Program-made: the position numbers and the translations under genes | Origin: Metallyticus violacea | Lineage: Eukaryota > Arthropoda > Insecta > Mantodea > Metallyticidae | Assembly (NCBI GenBank): GCA_030762175.1 | Contig: CM060843.1 | Location: forward strand, 32,809,001 to 32,873,000 | Reading direction: 5' to 3' | Length of the DNA stretch: 64,000 nucleotides | Shown here: in pieces, positions 1 through 11,313 of the stretch | Numbering within the stretch: position 1 is the stretch's first letter | How the letters are laid out: each line of letters starts with the position of its first letter | The notes under the pieces: model-generated | The model's input: the letters and a program-made list of their open reading frames with translations, nothing else | What the model was told of the DNA's origin: nothing | Databases searched by the model: none

Positions 1-1670
1 ACTAACCTAACCTAACCTAACCTAAACTAAACTAAACTAACTTAACCTAACCTAACCTAATATAACGTAAACTAAACTAAACTAAACTAAACTAAGTTAA
101 ACTAAACTAAACAAAACTAACTATAAACTAAACTATAATCATAACTAAACTAAACTGGAAACTAAACTAAACTAAACTAAACAAACCTAACCTAACCTAA
201 CCTTAACTAAACTAAGCTAACCTAAACTAACTTAACCTAACCTAACCTAATCTAATATAACCTAAACTAAACTAAACTAAAATAAACTAAATTCATATAA
301 ACTAAACTAACCTAACGTAACCTAACCTATACTAAACTAACCTAAACTAAACTAAACTAACTTAAACTAAACTAAACTAACCTAACCTAACATAACCAAA
401 CCTAATCTAAACTAAACTAAACTAAACTAAGATAAGCTAATCTAACCTAAACTGACCTAAACGAAACTAAAATAAACTAAACTAAACTAAATTAAACAAA
501 TTAAACTAAACTAAAATATAAACTTAACTAAACTAAACTAAACTAAACTATACTATAAACCTAACGAAATTGAACTAAACTAACTAAACTAAAATAAACT
601 AAATTATACTATAAACTAAACTAAACTTAAACAAATTAACTATAAATTAAAGTCAACTAAATTAAACTAAACTAACCTAAATTAAGCAAAACTAAACAAA
701 ACTAAACTAAACTATAAACTAAACTACAAACTAGACTATTAATTAACTAAACTAAAGTAGACTAAACTAAAGTAACCTAACCTAACCTAACCTAACCTAA
801 ACTAATATAAACTAACCTAACATAGCCTAACCTAACCTATACTATACTATAGTAAACTAAAGTAAACTAAGCTAAACTAAACTAAACTAAACTAAACTAT
901 AAACTTAACGATAAACTAAACTATACTAGGCTATAAACTAAACTAAACTATAAACTAAACTAAACTAACCTAACCTAACATAACCTAACGTATCCGAACC
1001 TTACCTAAATTAAACTAAACTAAAATAAGCTAACCTAGCCTAACCTAACCAAACCTAACCTAAAATAAACTAAACTAAACTAAACTAAATTAAACTAAAC
1101 AAAACTAAACTACACTGAATGAAATTATAAATGAAACTAAACTAAACTATAAACTATACTAAAAACTAAACTAAACTAATCTAAACTATATACAAAACTA
1201 AAATAAACAACCTAACCTAACCTAACTTAAACTTAACTAAACTAAAGTATTAACTAAACTAATCTAAATTATAAACTAAATTATAAACTAAACTAAACTA
1301 AACTAAACTATAAATTACTAAGATAAACTAAACTAATCTAAATTAGACTAAACTAACATAACCTAACCTAACTTACTTGAACCTAAACTAAACTGAACTA
1401 AAATAACCTAAGCTAACCTTAACTAAACTCAACTAAACTAAATTAACTAACCTAAACTAAACAAAGCTAAATTAAACAAAAATAATTGACTAAACTAAAC
1501 TATACTATAAACTAAACTGTAAACTAAACTAAACTATCAACTAAACGAAACTAAAGTAAACTAAACTAAACTAACCTAACCTATCATAACCTAACATAAC
1601 CTAAACTAAACTAAACTAAACTTACCTAACATAATCTAACCTATCCTACCCTAACCTAACCTAACTTAAC
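1..1670. repeat. Degenerate CCTAA/CTAAA telomere-type array, unit A
   Basis: The + strand is a run of CTAAA and CCTAA pentamers with scattered substitutions and insertions such as CTATAAACTAAA. The G-rich complement is TTAGG/TTTAG; TTAGG is the usual arthropod telomere repeat. Rare variants (TAATCATAAC at 136, AAGTCAACTAA near 650, TATCCGAACC near 992) recur at matching positions in the arrays of units B and E. The window therefore starts inside a unit whose left part is cut off. TAA on + and TAG on - fall in every frame, so no coding capacity is expected or seen. Confidence 0.97.
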
Positions 1671-2058
1671 CTAACTAACTAACCAACCAACCGACCAACC
1701 AACCATCCAACCAACCAACCAACCAACCAACCAACCAACCAACCAACCAACCAAACAACCAACCAACCAACGAACCAACCAACCAACCAACCAACCAACC
1801 AACCAACAAACCAACCAACCAACCAACCAACCAACCAACCAACCAACCAACCAACTGACTAACCAACCAACTGACTAACTAACCAACTCACTAAATAACT
1901 AACTAACCTACTAACTAACTAACAACTACCTAACTACTTAACTAACTAACTAACAAACCTACTAACTAACCGACTATTAACCCGACTAACTAAATAACTA
2001 ACTAACTAACTAACTAACCAACCAACTAACCAAACAACCAACCAACCAACCTACTAAC
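1671..2058. repeat. CCAA/CTAA tetranucleotide tract before module A
   Basis: The pentamer array changes to tetramers. An almost pure CCAA core (about 1681-1852) is followed by mixed CTAA, CTGA and CCAA to the module edge. The - strand is (TTGG)n, a spaced G-pair sequence that could in principle form two-tetrad quadruplexes. Lack of stop codons in CCAA gives a spurious low-complexity open frame on the - strand. The same kind of tract, at the same place relative to the module, precedes module E. Confidence 0.95.
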
Positions 2059-2773
2059 TACCCATGTACAGAATTAAAGAAATGTTCCAAAATAAGAAGA
2101 TTTTTTTTTCATACAGAAGACTCTTTGATGCAAAAAAGGAAAAAAAAAATGAAAAAAATCTTGCCGTATTCCGCTTGCTAAACCCCTACAACGGAGGTTA
2201 CAGTCGTCGCGTTTTCTTTGCTGCAATATAAATAAAAAACCACATTTCATCGCATACCCCTTGCAGGAACTGATTCAACAGAGGCGAATATCTTTGCAAA
2301 CGTACGTGTGTGTGTACATCAATCTTGCACTAAATAATGTTGGCCATATTCGATATGGGTGGGATCTTCTAACCACAACTTTCCTAAATATTGATGTTCT
2401 TATTTATTTCCAAGTTTGCTTTGTGCAAACGACGAATGTCCTTCATTTTGCTGGTCACTTTGTCTTTCGTACGTACAATGAGCCGTTCGAACAGCTTAAA
2501 TGTAACAAATGACATTGGAGTAAACTTGCTTTATCCAAAGGTTTCACATGTTTTCGATAGATATATTTGAGCATATGATGCATTCATTCTTATTGCATGT
2601 CTGTGATAAGTCCACCTGCAACCTGTGACAGTAAGCCCCGAATTTTGTATCCCTGAAAGTATGAAGCAAACTCAGAGGTGTCAGGATCACATTTCAATTT
2701 ATCTTTTATAACAAAAAGAAATATTTCAAATGCAGTGGCATCCCTCTCTTCCAGTAATGTTCTTGCAATCCTG
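2059..2773. repeat. Subtelomeric module A (type I)
   Basis: This is a complex, non-array sequence with sharp edges: it starts at TACCCATG after CTAA tetramers and ends at GCAATCCTG before CTAAA pentamers. Five other copies in the window share both edges. Type I copies (A, B, E) share a 20-bp shorter form near 2310-2330 (GTACGTGTGTG) compared with type II. I saw no terminal inverted repeats and no obvious target-site duplication. The left ~190 bp contains T-rich and A-rich homopolymers and is not assigned. Confidence 0.9.
2384..2773 (-). pseudogene. MULE-type transposase-like relic, copy A
   Basis: From the right edge leftward, the - strand encodes IARTLLEERDATAFEIF, then KCDPDTSEFASYF, then a degraded block DMQ*E*MHHMLKYIY, then RKHVKPLDKA. 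After a shift of frame it reads PMSFVTFKLFERLIV, KDKVTSKMKDIRR and HKANLEINKN, ending at a stop. The order YF...TNMHxE.MH.xLKYIY...VK.LDK...KLFxRLI...KV..K..DIR.RHK is what I recall from MULE/SWIM-type transposase-derived proteins of arthropods. Two in-frame stops lie at about 2586-2597, and a frameshift lies between LDKA and PMSF. A possible further frameshift would restore GAYCHR, resembling the family's WAxCYR. It has no start, lacks the N-terminal half and is not functional. Further left, a cysteine-rich - strand stretch (HTYVC...SSCKG) may be a SWIM remnant, which is weak. Family assignment is by motif memory only. Confidence 0.55.
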
Positions 2774-4143
2774 TAAACTAAACTAAACTAATCTAAACTA
2801 AACTAAATTAAACGATAAACTAAAATAAACTAAACTAAACTAAACGATAAACTAAACTATAAACTAAACTAAACTAAACTAAACGAACATAACTTAACCT
2901 AACCTAACCTAACCTAAACTAAACTAAACTAATCTAAATTAGCCTAAAGTAAACTATAAACTAAACTATAAACTAAACTATACTATAAACTAAACTAAAC
3001 TAAACTAAACTATCCTAACGTAAGCTGACCTAACCTAAACTAAACTAAACTAAACTAACCTAACCTAAACTAAACTAAACTAAAATAAACTACAAAATAA
3101 ACTAAACTAAACTATATACTTAACTAAACTAAACTATAAATTAACTAACAAAACTAAACTAAACTAACCTAACCTAACCTAACCTAAACTAAACTAAACT
3201 CACTTAACCTAACCTAAACTAATCTAACTTAAACTAAACTAAACTACACTAAACTAAGTTAAACTAAACTAAACTAAACTAACTATAAACTAAACTATAA
3301 TCATAACTAAACTAAACTGGAAACTAAACTAAACTAAACTAAAAAAACATAACCTAACATAACCTAATCTAATATAACCTAAACTAAAGTATACTAAACT
3401 AAACTAAATTCAACTAAACTAAACTAAACTAACCTAACGTAACCTAGACTATACTAAACTAACCTAAACTAAACTAAACTAACTTAAACTAAACTAAACT
3501 AACCTAACCTAACATAAACTAACTTAATCTAAATTAAACTAAACTAAACTAAGATAAGCTAATCTAACCTAAACTGACCTAAACGAAATTAAACTAAACT
3601 AAACTAAACTAAATTAAACAAACTAAACTATAAACTTAACGAAACTAAACTAAACTAACTAAACTAAACTAAACTAAAGTATAATATACTATAAACTACA
3701 CTAAACTTAACTAAATTAACTATAAATTAAAGTCAACTAAATTAAACTAAACTAAACTAAATTAAACAAAACTAAACTAAACTAAACTAAACTAAACTAA
3801 ACTATAAACTAAACTATAAACTAGAGTATTAATTAACTAAAGTAAACTAAACTAAATTAACCTAACCTAACCTAACCTAAACTAATATAAACTAACCTAA
3901 CATAGCCTAAACTAACCTATACTATACTAAAGTAAACTAAAGTAAACTAAGCTAAACTATAAACTTAACGATAAACTAAACTATACTAAGGTATAAATTA
4001 TACTAAACTATAAACTAAACTAAACTTAACTAAACTAAACTAGACTAAACTAAACTAACTTAACCTAACATAACCTAACGTATCCGAACCTTACCTAAAT
4101 TAAACTAAACTAAAATAAGCTAACCTAACCTAACCAAACCTAA

Positions 4144-4175
<32 letters not shown>

Positions 4176-4840
4176 TAAACTGAACTAAACTAAACTACAC
4201 TGAATGAAACTATAAATTAAACTAAACTAAACTAAACTATAAACTATACTATAAACTAAACTGAACTAATCTAAACTATTTACAAAACTAAAATAAACAA
4301 CCTAACCTAACCTAACCTAACTTAAACTAAACTAAAGTATAAACTAAACTAATCTAAATTATAAACTAAATTATAAACTAAACTAAACTATAAATTACTA
4401 AGATAAACTAAACTAATCTAAATTAGACTAAACTAACATAACCTAACCTAAACTACCCTAACCTAAACCAAACTGAACTAAAATAACCTAAGCTAACCCA
4501 AACTAAACTGAACTAAACTAAATAAACTAACCGAAACTAAACAAAGCTAAATTAAACAAAAATAATTAACTAAACTAAACTAAACTATAAACTAAACTGT
4601 AAACTAAACTATACTATCAACTAAACGAAACTAAAGTAAACTAAACTAAACTAAACTAACCTAACACAACCTAACCTAACCTAAACTAAACTAAACTAAA
4701 CTAAACTAACCTAACATAACCTAACCTAACCTAACCAAACCTAAACTAAACTAAACTAAACTAAACTTACCTAACATAATCTAACCTATGCTACCCTAAC
4801 CTAACCTAACCTAAATTAAACTAAACTAAACTAAACTAAG
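2774..4840. repeat. Pentamer array, unit B
   Basis: This is a CTAAA/CCTAA array resuming directly after module A. It aligns by rare variants with unit A (TAATCATAAC at 3298 against 136; AGTCAACTAA at 3731 against 651) and with unit E (8749, 9232). Distinguishing B-type variants include AAACTAGAGTATT near 3830, where unit A has AAACTAGACTATT. No gene is visible. Confidence 0.96.
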
Positions 4841-5148
4841 CTAACTAACCAACAAACTAACTAACTAACTAAGTAACTTACTAAATAACTAACTAACTAA
4901 CTAACTAACTAATTAACTAACAAACTAACTAACTAACTAACTAACTAACAACTACCTAACTACCTCATTAACTAACTAAATAACTAAATAAATAAATATC
5001 TAACTAACTGACTAACTAACAAACTAACTTAATAACTAACTAACTGACTGACTAACTAACTAACTGACTGACTGACGGACTGACTAACTGACGGAACGAC
5101 TGACTGACTGACTGACTGACTGACTGACTGACTCACTAACTAACTAAC
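4841..5148. repeat. CTAA/CTGA tetranucleotide tract before module B
   Basis: Tetramers are mainly CTAA from 4841 to about 5040, then become mostly CTGA (about 5041-5134, partly pure). This occupies the same position as the CCAA tracts of units A and E but with different monomers. The tetramer type has therefore been replaced or expanded independently in each unit. Confidence 0.94.
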
Positions 5149-5852
5149 TACCCATGTCCAGAATTAAAATAATGCTCCAAAAGAAGATTTTTTTTTCACA
5201 CAGAAGACTCTTTGATCCAAAAAAGGAAAAAAGAAAGGAAAAAAATCTTGCTGTATTCCGCTTCCTAAACCCCTACAACGGAGGTTACCGTAGTCGCGTT
5301 TTCTTTGCTGCAAGATAAATAAAAAACCACATTTAATCGCATACCCCTTGCAGGAACTGATACAACAGAGGCGAATATCTTTGCAAACGTACGTGTGTGT
5401 GTTCATCAATCGTGCACTAAATAATTTTGGCCATATTCGTTATGGGTGGGATCTTCTAACCACAATTTTCCTAAATAATGATGTTCTTATTTATTTCCAA
5501 GTTTGCTTTATGCATACGACGAATGTCCTTCATTTTGCTGGTCACTTTGTCTTTCGTACGTACAATGAGCCTTTTGAACAGCTTAAATGTAACAAATGAC
5601 ATTGGAGTAAACTTACTTTATCCAAAGGTTTCACATGTTTTCGATGGATATATATGATGCATTCATTCTTATTGCATGTCTGTGATAAGTCCACCTGCAA
5701 CCTGTGACAGTAAGCCCCGAATTTTGTATCCCTGGAAGTATGAAGCAATCTCAGAGGTGTCAGGATTACATTTCAATTTTTCTTTTACAGCAAAAAGAAA
5801 TATTTCAAATGCAGTGCCATCCCTCTATTCCAGTAATGTTCTTGGAATCCTG
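5149..5852. repeat. Subtelomeric module B (type I)
   Basis: This copy has the same edges as module A (TACCCATG... and ...AATCCTG) and the type I short form near 5395-5405. Private changes include an 8-bp loss near 5645-5655 and TCACACAG where A and E have TCATACAG. It is slightly shorter than A and E for that reason. Confidence 0.9.
5471..5852 (-). pseudogene. MULE-type transposase-like relic, copy B
   Basis: It has the same motif order as copy A. Lesions: a TAG inside LLE*RD (5825-5827), the two type I stops in the DMQ*E*M block (about 5665-5676), and an 8-bp deletion just left of that block that changes frame. The deletion fuses an alternative frame, giving an open stretch 5542-5748 that contains GAYCHR and then RKHVKPLDKV; this is a by-product of decay. 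The right-hand frame KLFERLI...DIRR and HKANLEINKN is still open. Non-functional. Confidence 0.52.
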
Positions 5853-6277
5853 TAAACTAAACTAAACTAAACTAAACTAAACGATAAACTAAACTATAAA
5901 CTAAACTAAACTAAACTCACCTGACCTAACCTAAACTAACCTAAACTAAACTAAAATAAACTATAAGCTAAACTAAATTAAACTATAAACTAAACTAAAC
6001 TGAACTAAACTGAACTGAACTGAACTGAACTGAACTGAAATAAACTAACTTGAACTAAACTGAACTAAATTAAACTAAACTATAAACTAAAATAAACTAA
6101 ACTAAACTATAAACTAAACTAAACCTAACCTAACCTAACCTAAACTAAACTAAACTAAACTAAATTAAACTAAACTACCCTAAACTAAACTAAACTAAAT
6201 TAAACTAATCAAAACTAAAACAACTAACCTAACCTAATCCAACCTAACCTAACCTAAACTAAACTAAAATAAACTAA
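5853..6277. repeat. Short pentamer array with CTGAA block, unit C
   Basis: This is a type II unit array of only ~0.4 kb. It contains a run of CTGAA pentamers (about 6000-6050), a monomer rare elsewhere in the window, and a variant ATAAACTATAAGC near 5960. The same CTGAA block recurs in units D and F, showing that the array was copied together with the type II module. Confidence 0.94.
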
Positions 6278-6302
6278 ACTAACTAACTAACTACCTAACT
6301 AA
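6278..6302. repeat. Short CTAA tetramer tract before module C
   Basis: About six tetramers (CTAA with one CTACC) separate the array from the module, in contrast with 300-390 bp in type I units. Confidence 0.85.
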
Positions 6303-7051
6303 CACTGTACCCATGCCCAGATTTATAGAAATGTCCCAAAAGAGGAAGATTCTTTTTTTTCACAGAGAAGACTCTTTGCTGCAAAAAAGGAAAAAAAAAA
6401 AAACAAATGAAAAAAATCTGGCCGTATTTCCCTTGCTAAGCCTCATACAACGGAGGTTAACGTCATCGCGATTTCTTTGCTGCAAGATGAATAAAAAACC
6501 ATATTTCATCGCATTCTCTCTGCAGGAACTGATACATCACAGGCGAATATCTTTGTGAACGTAAGTGTGTGTTCGTGAATTTCATTTACAGTGCACATCG
6601 ATCTTGCACTAAATAATTTTGGCCATATTCGATAAAGGTGGGATATTCTAAACACAATTTTTCTTAATAATGATGTTCTTATTTATTTCCAACTTTGCTT
6701 TGTGCCTACGACGAATGTCGTTCATTTTGTGGGCACTTTTTCTTTCGTAAGCACAATGAGCCTTTCGAACAGCTTGTATTTAACAAATGACATTGGAGTA
6801 AACTTGCTTTATCCAAATGTTTCACATGTTTTCGATAGATATATTTGAGCATATGATGTATTCATTCTATATGCATGTCTGTGATAAGTCCACCTGCAAC
6901 CTGTGACAGTAAGCCCCGAATTTTGTATCCCTGGAAGTATGAAGCAAACTCAGAGGTGTCAGGATCACATTTCAATTTATCTTTTACAGTAAAAAGAAAT
7001 ATTTCAAATACAGTGGCATCCCTCTCTTCCAGTAATGTTCTTGCAATCCTC
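6303..7051. repeat. Subtelomeric module C (type II)
   Basis: It starts with the type II edge ACACTGTACCCATG and ends ...GCAATCCTC (the last base differs from CTG in the other copies). It has the long form at 6561-6592, including GAATTTCATTTACAG, which type I copies lack. It is ~745 bp long. Confidence 0.9.
6570..7051 (-). pseudogene. MULE-type transposase-like relic, copy C
   Basis: The - strand reads IARTLLEERDATVFEIF, KCDPDTSEFASYF, then DMHIE*IHHMLKYIY (TGA, 6862-6864), then the LDKA-to-PMSF frameshift and KLFERLIVLTKEKVPTK. At that point a 1-bp deletion relative to type I, near 6725-6735, breaks the frame before DIRRRHKAKLEINKN. Further left another frame reads CTVNEIHEH, a segment removed from type I copies by the 20-bp indel. 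Type II thus keeps the MHxE block better and type I keeps the KV..DIRR junction better. Non-functional. Confidence 0.53.
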
Positions 7052-7471
7052 TAAACTAAACTAAACTAAACTAAACTAACCTGAGCTAACCTAAACTAAC
7101 CTAAACTAAACTAAAATAAACTATAAGCTAAACTAAATTAAACTATAAACTAAATTAAACTGAACTAAGCTGAACTGAACTGAACTTAACTGAACCGAAT
7201 TAAGCTAACCTGAACTAAACTGAACTAAATTAAACTAAACTATAAACTAAAATAAACTAAACTAAACTATAAACTAAACTAAACCTAACTAAACTAAGCT
7301 AACATAATCTAACCTAAACTAAACTAAACTAAACTAACCTTAAACTAAACTAAACTAAATTAAACTAATCAAAACTAAAATAACTAACCTAACCTAATCT
7401 AACCTAACCTAACCTAACCTAACCTAAACTAAACTAAACTAAACGAAACGAAACTAAACTAAACTAAATTA
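7052..7471. repeat. Short pentamer array with CTGAA block, unit D
   Basis: Homologous to the arrays of units C and F: CCTGAGCTAACC near 7080, ATAAACTATAAGC near 7115 and degenerate CTGAA pentamers at about 7159-7225. Closer to F than to C (both have CTGAGC and CTGAACTAAGCTGAAC). Confidence 0.94.
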
Positions 7472-7500
7472 CCTAACTAACTAACTAACTACCTAACTAA
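7472..7500. repeat. Short CTAA tetramer tract before module D
   Basis: A few CTAA tetramers and CTACC, equivalent to the tract before modules C and F. Confidence 0.83.
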
Positions 7501-8215
7501 CACCGTACCCATGCCCAGAAATATAGAAATGTCCCAAAAGAGCAAGATTTTTTTTTTTCACAGAGAAGACTCTTTGCTGCAAAAAAGGAAAAAAAGAAAT
7601 GAAAAAAATCTGGCCGTATTTCCCTTGCTAAGTCTCATACAACGGAGGTTAACGTCATCGCGATTTCTTTGCTGCAAGATGAATAAAAGACCATATTTCA
7701 TCGCATTCTCCTTCCAGGAACTTATACAACTCAGGCGAATATCTTTGTGAACGTAAGTGTGTGTTCGTGAATTTCATTTACAGTGCACATCGATCTTGCA
7801 CTAAATAATTTTGGTCATATTCGATAAAGGTGGGATCTTCTAAACACAATTTTTCTTAATAATGATGTTCTTATTTATTTCCAAGTTTGCTTTGTGCCTA
7901 CGACGAATGTATAAGCACAATGAGCCTATCGAAAAGCTTGTATTTAACAAATGATATTGAAGTAAACTTGCTTTATGCAAAGGTTTCACATGTTTTCGAT
8001 CGATATATTTGAGCAAATGATGCATTCATTCTGTATGCATGTCTGTGATAAGTCCACCTGCAACCTGTGACAGTAAGCCCCGAATTTTGTATCCCTGGAA
8101 GTATGAAGCAAACTCAGAGGTGTCAGGATCGCATTGCAATTTATCTTTTACAGCAAAAAGAAATATTTCAAATGCAGTGGCATCCCTCTCTTCCAGTAAT
8201 GTTCTTGCAATCCTG
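7501..8215. repeat. Subtelomeric module D (type II, internal deletion)
   Basis: It has the type II edges (CACCGTACCCATG and AATCCTG) and the long form at 7753-7784. Relative to C and F it lacks 28 bp at about 7909-7910 (after GACGAATGT), which explains its shorter length. Confidence 0.9.
7761..8215 (-). pseudogene. MULE-type transposase-like relic, copy D
   Basis: IARTLLEERDATAFEIF and QCDPDTSEFASYF are open. DMHTE*MHHLLKYID has one TGA (8026-8028). The 28-bp deletion removes the LIVLTKEKVP region and happens to join two frames, so the open stretch 7840-8025 runs from MHHLLKY through VKPLHKA to IRRRHKANLEINKN. That open frame is a by-product of decay and not a new gene. Non-functional. Confidence 0.52.
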
Positions 8216-10362
8216 TAAACTAAACTAAACTAAACTAAAAAACACTAAACTAAATTGAACGATAAACTAAAATAAACTAAACTAAACTAAACGATAAACT
8301 AAACTATAAACAAAACTAAACTAAACTAAACGAACATAACTTAACCTAACCTAACCTAACCTAAACTAAACTAAACTAAACTAATTTAATTAGCCTAAAG
8401 TAAACTATAAACTAAACTATAAACTAAACTATACTATAAACTAAACTAAACTAAACTAAACTAAACTATCCTAACGTAAGCTGACCTAACCTAAACTAAA
8501 CTAAACTAACCTAACCTAAACTAAACTAAACTAAAATAAACTACAAACTAAACTAAACTAAACTATAAACTTAACTAAACTAAACTATAAATTAACTAAC
8601 AAAACTAAACTAAATTAACCTAACCTAACCTAACCTAAACTAAACTAAACTCACTTAACCTAACCTAACCTAATCTAACTTAAACTAAACTAAACTACAC
8701 TAAACTAAGTTAAACTAAACTAAACTAAACTAACTATAAACTAAACTATAATCATAACTAAACTAAACTGGAAACTAAACTAAACTAAACTAAAAAAACC
8801 TAACCTAACCTAACCTTAACTAAACTAAGCTAACCTAAACTAACTTAACCTAACCTAACCTAATCTAATATAACCTAAACTAAAGTATACTAAAGTAAAC
8901 TAAATTCAACTAAACTAAACTAAACTAACCTAACGTAACCTAGACTATACTAAACTAACCTAAACTAAAATAAACTAACTTAAACTAAACTAAACTAACC
9001 TAACCTAACATAAACTAACTTAATCTAAATTAAACTACATTAAACTAAGATAAGCTAATCTAACCTAAACTGACCTAAACGAAACTAAACTAAACTAAAC
9101 TAAACTAAATTAAACAAACTAAACTATAAACTTAACGAAACTAAACTAAACTAACTAAACTAAACTAAACTAAACTAAAGTATAATATACTATAAACTAA
9201 ACTAAACTTAACTAAATTAACTATAAATTAAAGTCAACTAAATTAAACTAAACTAAACTAAATTAAACAAAACTAAACTAAACTAAACTAAACTAAACTA
9301 TAAACTAAACTATAAACTAGAGTATTAATTAACTAAAGTAAACTAAACTAAATTAACCTAACCTAACCTAACCTAAACTAATATAAACTAACCTAACATA
9401 GCCTAAACTAACCTATACTATACTAAAGTAAACTAAAGTAAACTAAGCTAAACTATAAACTTAACGATAAACTAAACTATACTAAGGTATAAATTATACT
9501 AAACTATAAACTCAACTAAACTTAACTAAACTAAACTAGAATAAACTAAACTAACTTAACCTAACATAACCTAACGTATCCGAACCTTACCTAAATTAAA
9601 CTAAACTAAAATAAGCTAACCTAACCTAACCAAACCTAAAATAAACGAAACTAAACTAAATTAAACTGAACTAAACTAAACTACACTGAATGAAACTATA
9701 AATTAAACTAAACTAAACTAAACTATAAACTATACTATAAACTAAACTGAACTAATCTAAACTATTTACAAAACTAAAATAAACAACCTAACCTAACCTA
9801 ACCAAACTTAAACTAAACTAAAGTATAAACTAAACTAATATAAATTATAAACTAAATTATAAACTAAACTAAACTATAAATTACTAAGATAAACTAACTT
9901 TAACTATAAATTAAAGTCAACTAAATTAAACTAAACTAACCTAAATTAAGCAAAACTAAACAAAACTAAACTAAACTATAAACTAAACTACAAACTAGAC
10001 TATTAATTAACTAAACTAAAGTAGACTAAACTAAAGTAACCTAACCTAACCTAACCTAACCTAAACTAATATAAACTAACCTAACATAGCCTAACCTAAC
10101 CTATACTATACTATAGTAAACTAAAGTAAACTAAGCTAAACTAAACTAAACTAAACTAAACTAAAGTATAAACTTAACGATAAACTAAACTATACTAAGC
10201 TATAAACTAAACTAAACTATAAACTAAACTAAACTTAACTAGACTTAACTAGACTGAACTAAACTAACCTAACCTAACATAACCTAACGTATCCGAACCT
10301 TACCTAAATTAAACTAAACTAAAATAAGCTAACCTAGCCTAACCTAACCTAACCTAACCTAA

Positions 10363-10394
<32 letters not shown>

Positions 10395-10989
10395 TAAACT
10401 AAACTTTACTAAACTACACTGAATGAAATTATAAATGAAACTAAACTAAACTATAAACTATACTATAAACTAAACTAAACTAATTTAAACTATATACAAA
10501 ACTAAAATAATCAACCTAACCTAACCTAACCTAACTTAAACTAAACTAAACTAAAGTATTAACTAAACTAATCTAAATTATAAACTAAATTATAAACTAA
10601 ACTAAACTAAACTAAACTATAAATTACTAAGATAAACTAAACTAATCTAAATTAGACTAAACTAACATAACCTAACCTAACTTACTTGAACCTAAACTAA
10701 ACTGAACTAAAATAACCTAAGCTAACCTTAACTAAACTGAACTAAACTAAATTAACTAACCTAAACTAAACAAAGCTAAATTAAACAAAAATAATTGACT
10801 AAACTAAACTATACTATAAACTAAACTTTAAACTAAACTAAACTATCAACTAAACGAAACTAAAGTAAACTAAACTAAACTAAACTAACCTAACCTATTA
10901 TAACCTAACATAACCTAAACTAAACTAAACTAAACTAAACTTACCTAACATAATCTAACCTATCCTACCCTAACCTAACCTAACTTAAC
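8216..10989. repeat. Composite pentamer array, unit E
   Basis: 8216-~9893 follows the unit B array (TAATCATAAC at 8749, AAACTAGAGTATT near 9315). At ~9893-9900 the sequence jumps back, and ~9900-10989 follows the unit A array instead (AGTCAACTAA reappears at 9915, then A-type AAACTACAAACTAGAC). A ~680-bp part of the unit is therefore present twice, once in B form and once in A form. No gene is visible. Confidence 0.95.
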
Positions 10990-11313
10990 CTAACTAACTA
11001 ACCAACCAACAAACCAACCAACCAACCAACCAACCAACCAACCAACCAACCAACCAACCAACCAACCAACCAACCAACCAACCAACCAACCAACCAACCA
11101 ACCAACCAACCAACCAACTGACTAACCAACCAACTGACTAACTAACCAACTCACTAACTAACTAACTAACCTACTAACTAACTAACAACTACCTAACTAC
11201 TTAACTAACTAACTAACAACCCTACTAACTAACCGACTAACTACCCGACTAACTAACTAACTAACTAACTAACCAACCAACTAACCAAACAACCAACCAA
11301 CCAACCTACTAAC
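10990..11313. repeat. CCAA/CTAA tetranucleotide tract before module E
   Basis: A nearly pure CCAA core (about 11001-11117) is followed by CTAA/CTGA/CCAA mixtures. It closely follows the tract before module A, including the late CTACCTAACTACTTAAC stretch, with slightly fewer CCAA units. Confidence 0.95.

Noticed and set aside
1675..1866. 63-codon - strand open frame of repeated LVGW residues
   Set aside because: It is a direct translation of the CCAA tetramer tract, which lacks stop codons; there is no evidence of selection.
2261..2512. + strand open frame in type I modules, also at 5348-5599 and within 11405-11767
   Set aside because: It is antisense to the recognisable motifs, and the three copies are recent duplicates, so their shared openness is not evidence of coding.
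2059..2773. Terminal inverted repeats or target-site duplication around the module
   Set aside because: The left edge (TACCCATG...) and right edge (...AATCCTG) are not complementary, and flanking CTAA/CTAAA repeats make a duplication undecidable.
6313..6558. + strand open frames of ~80 codons at the left of type II modules (also 7511-7750), and - strand ones at 5164-5409, 11329-11577 and 12452-12634
   Set aside because: They lie on opposite strands of the same homologous DNA, are rich in homopolymer-derived K or F, and match no family I recognise. A faint SWIM-like cysteine pattern on the - strand was too weak to call.
6561..6591. GTAAGT...TTTACAG on the + strand of type II modules, resembling a tiny intron
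   Set aside because: About 30 bp is too short for a normal intron, and the same bases fit the - strand CTVNEIHEH segment; type I copies simply lack 20 bp here.
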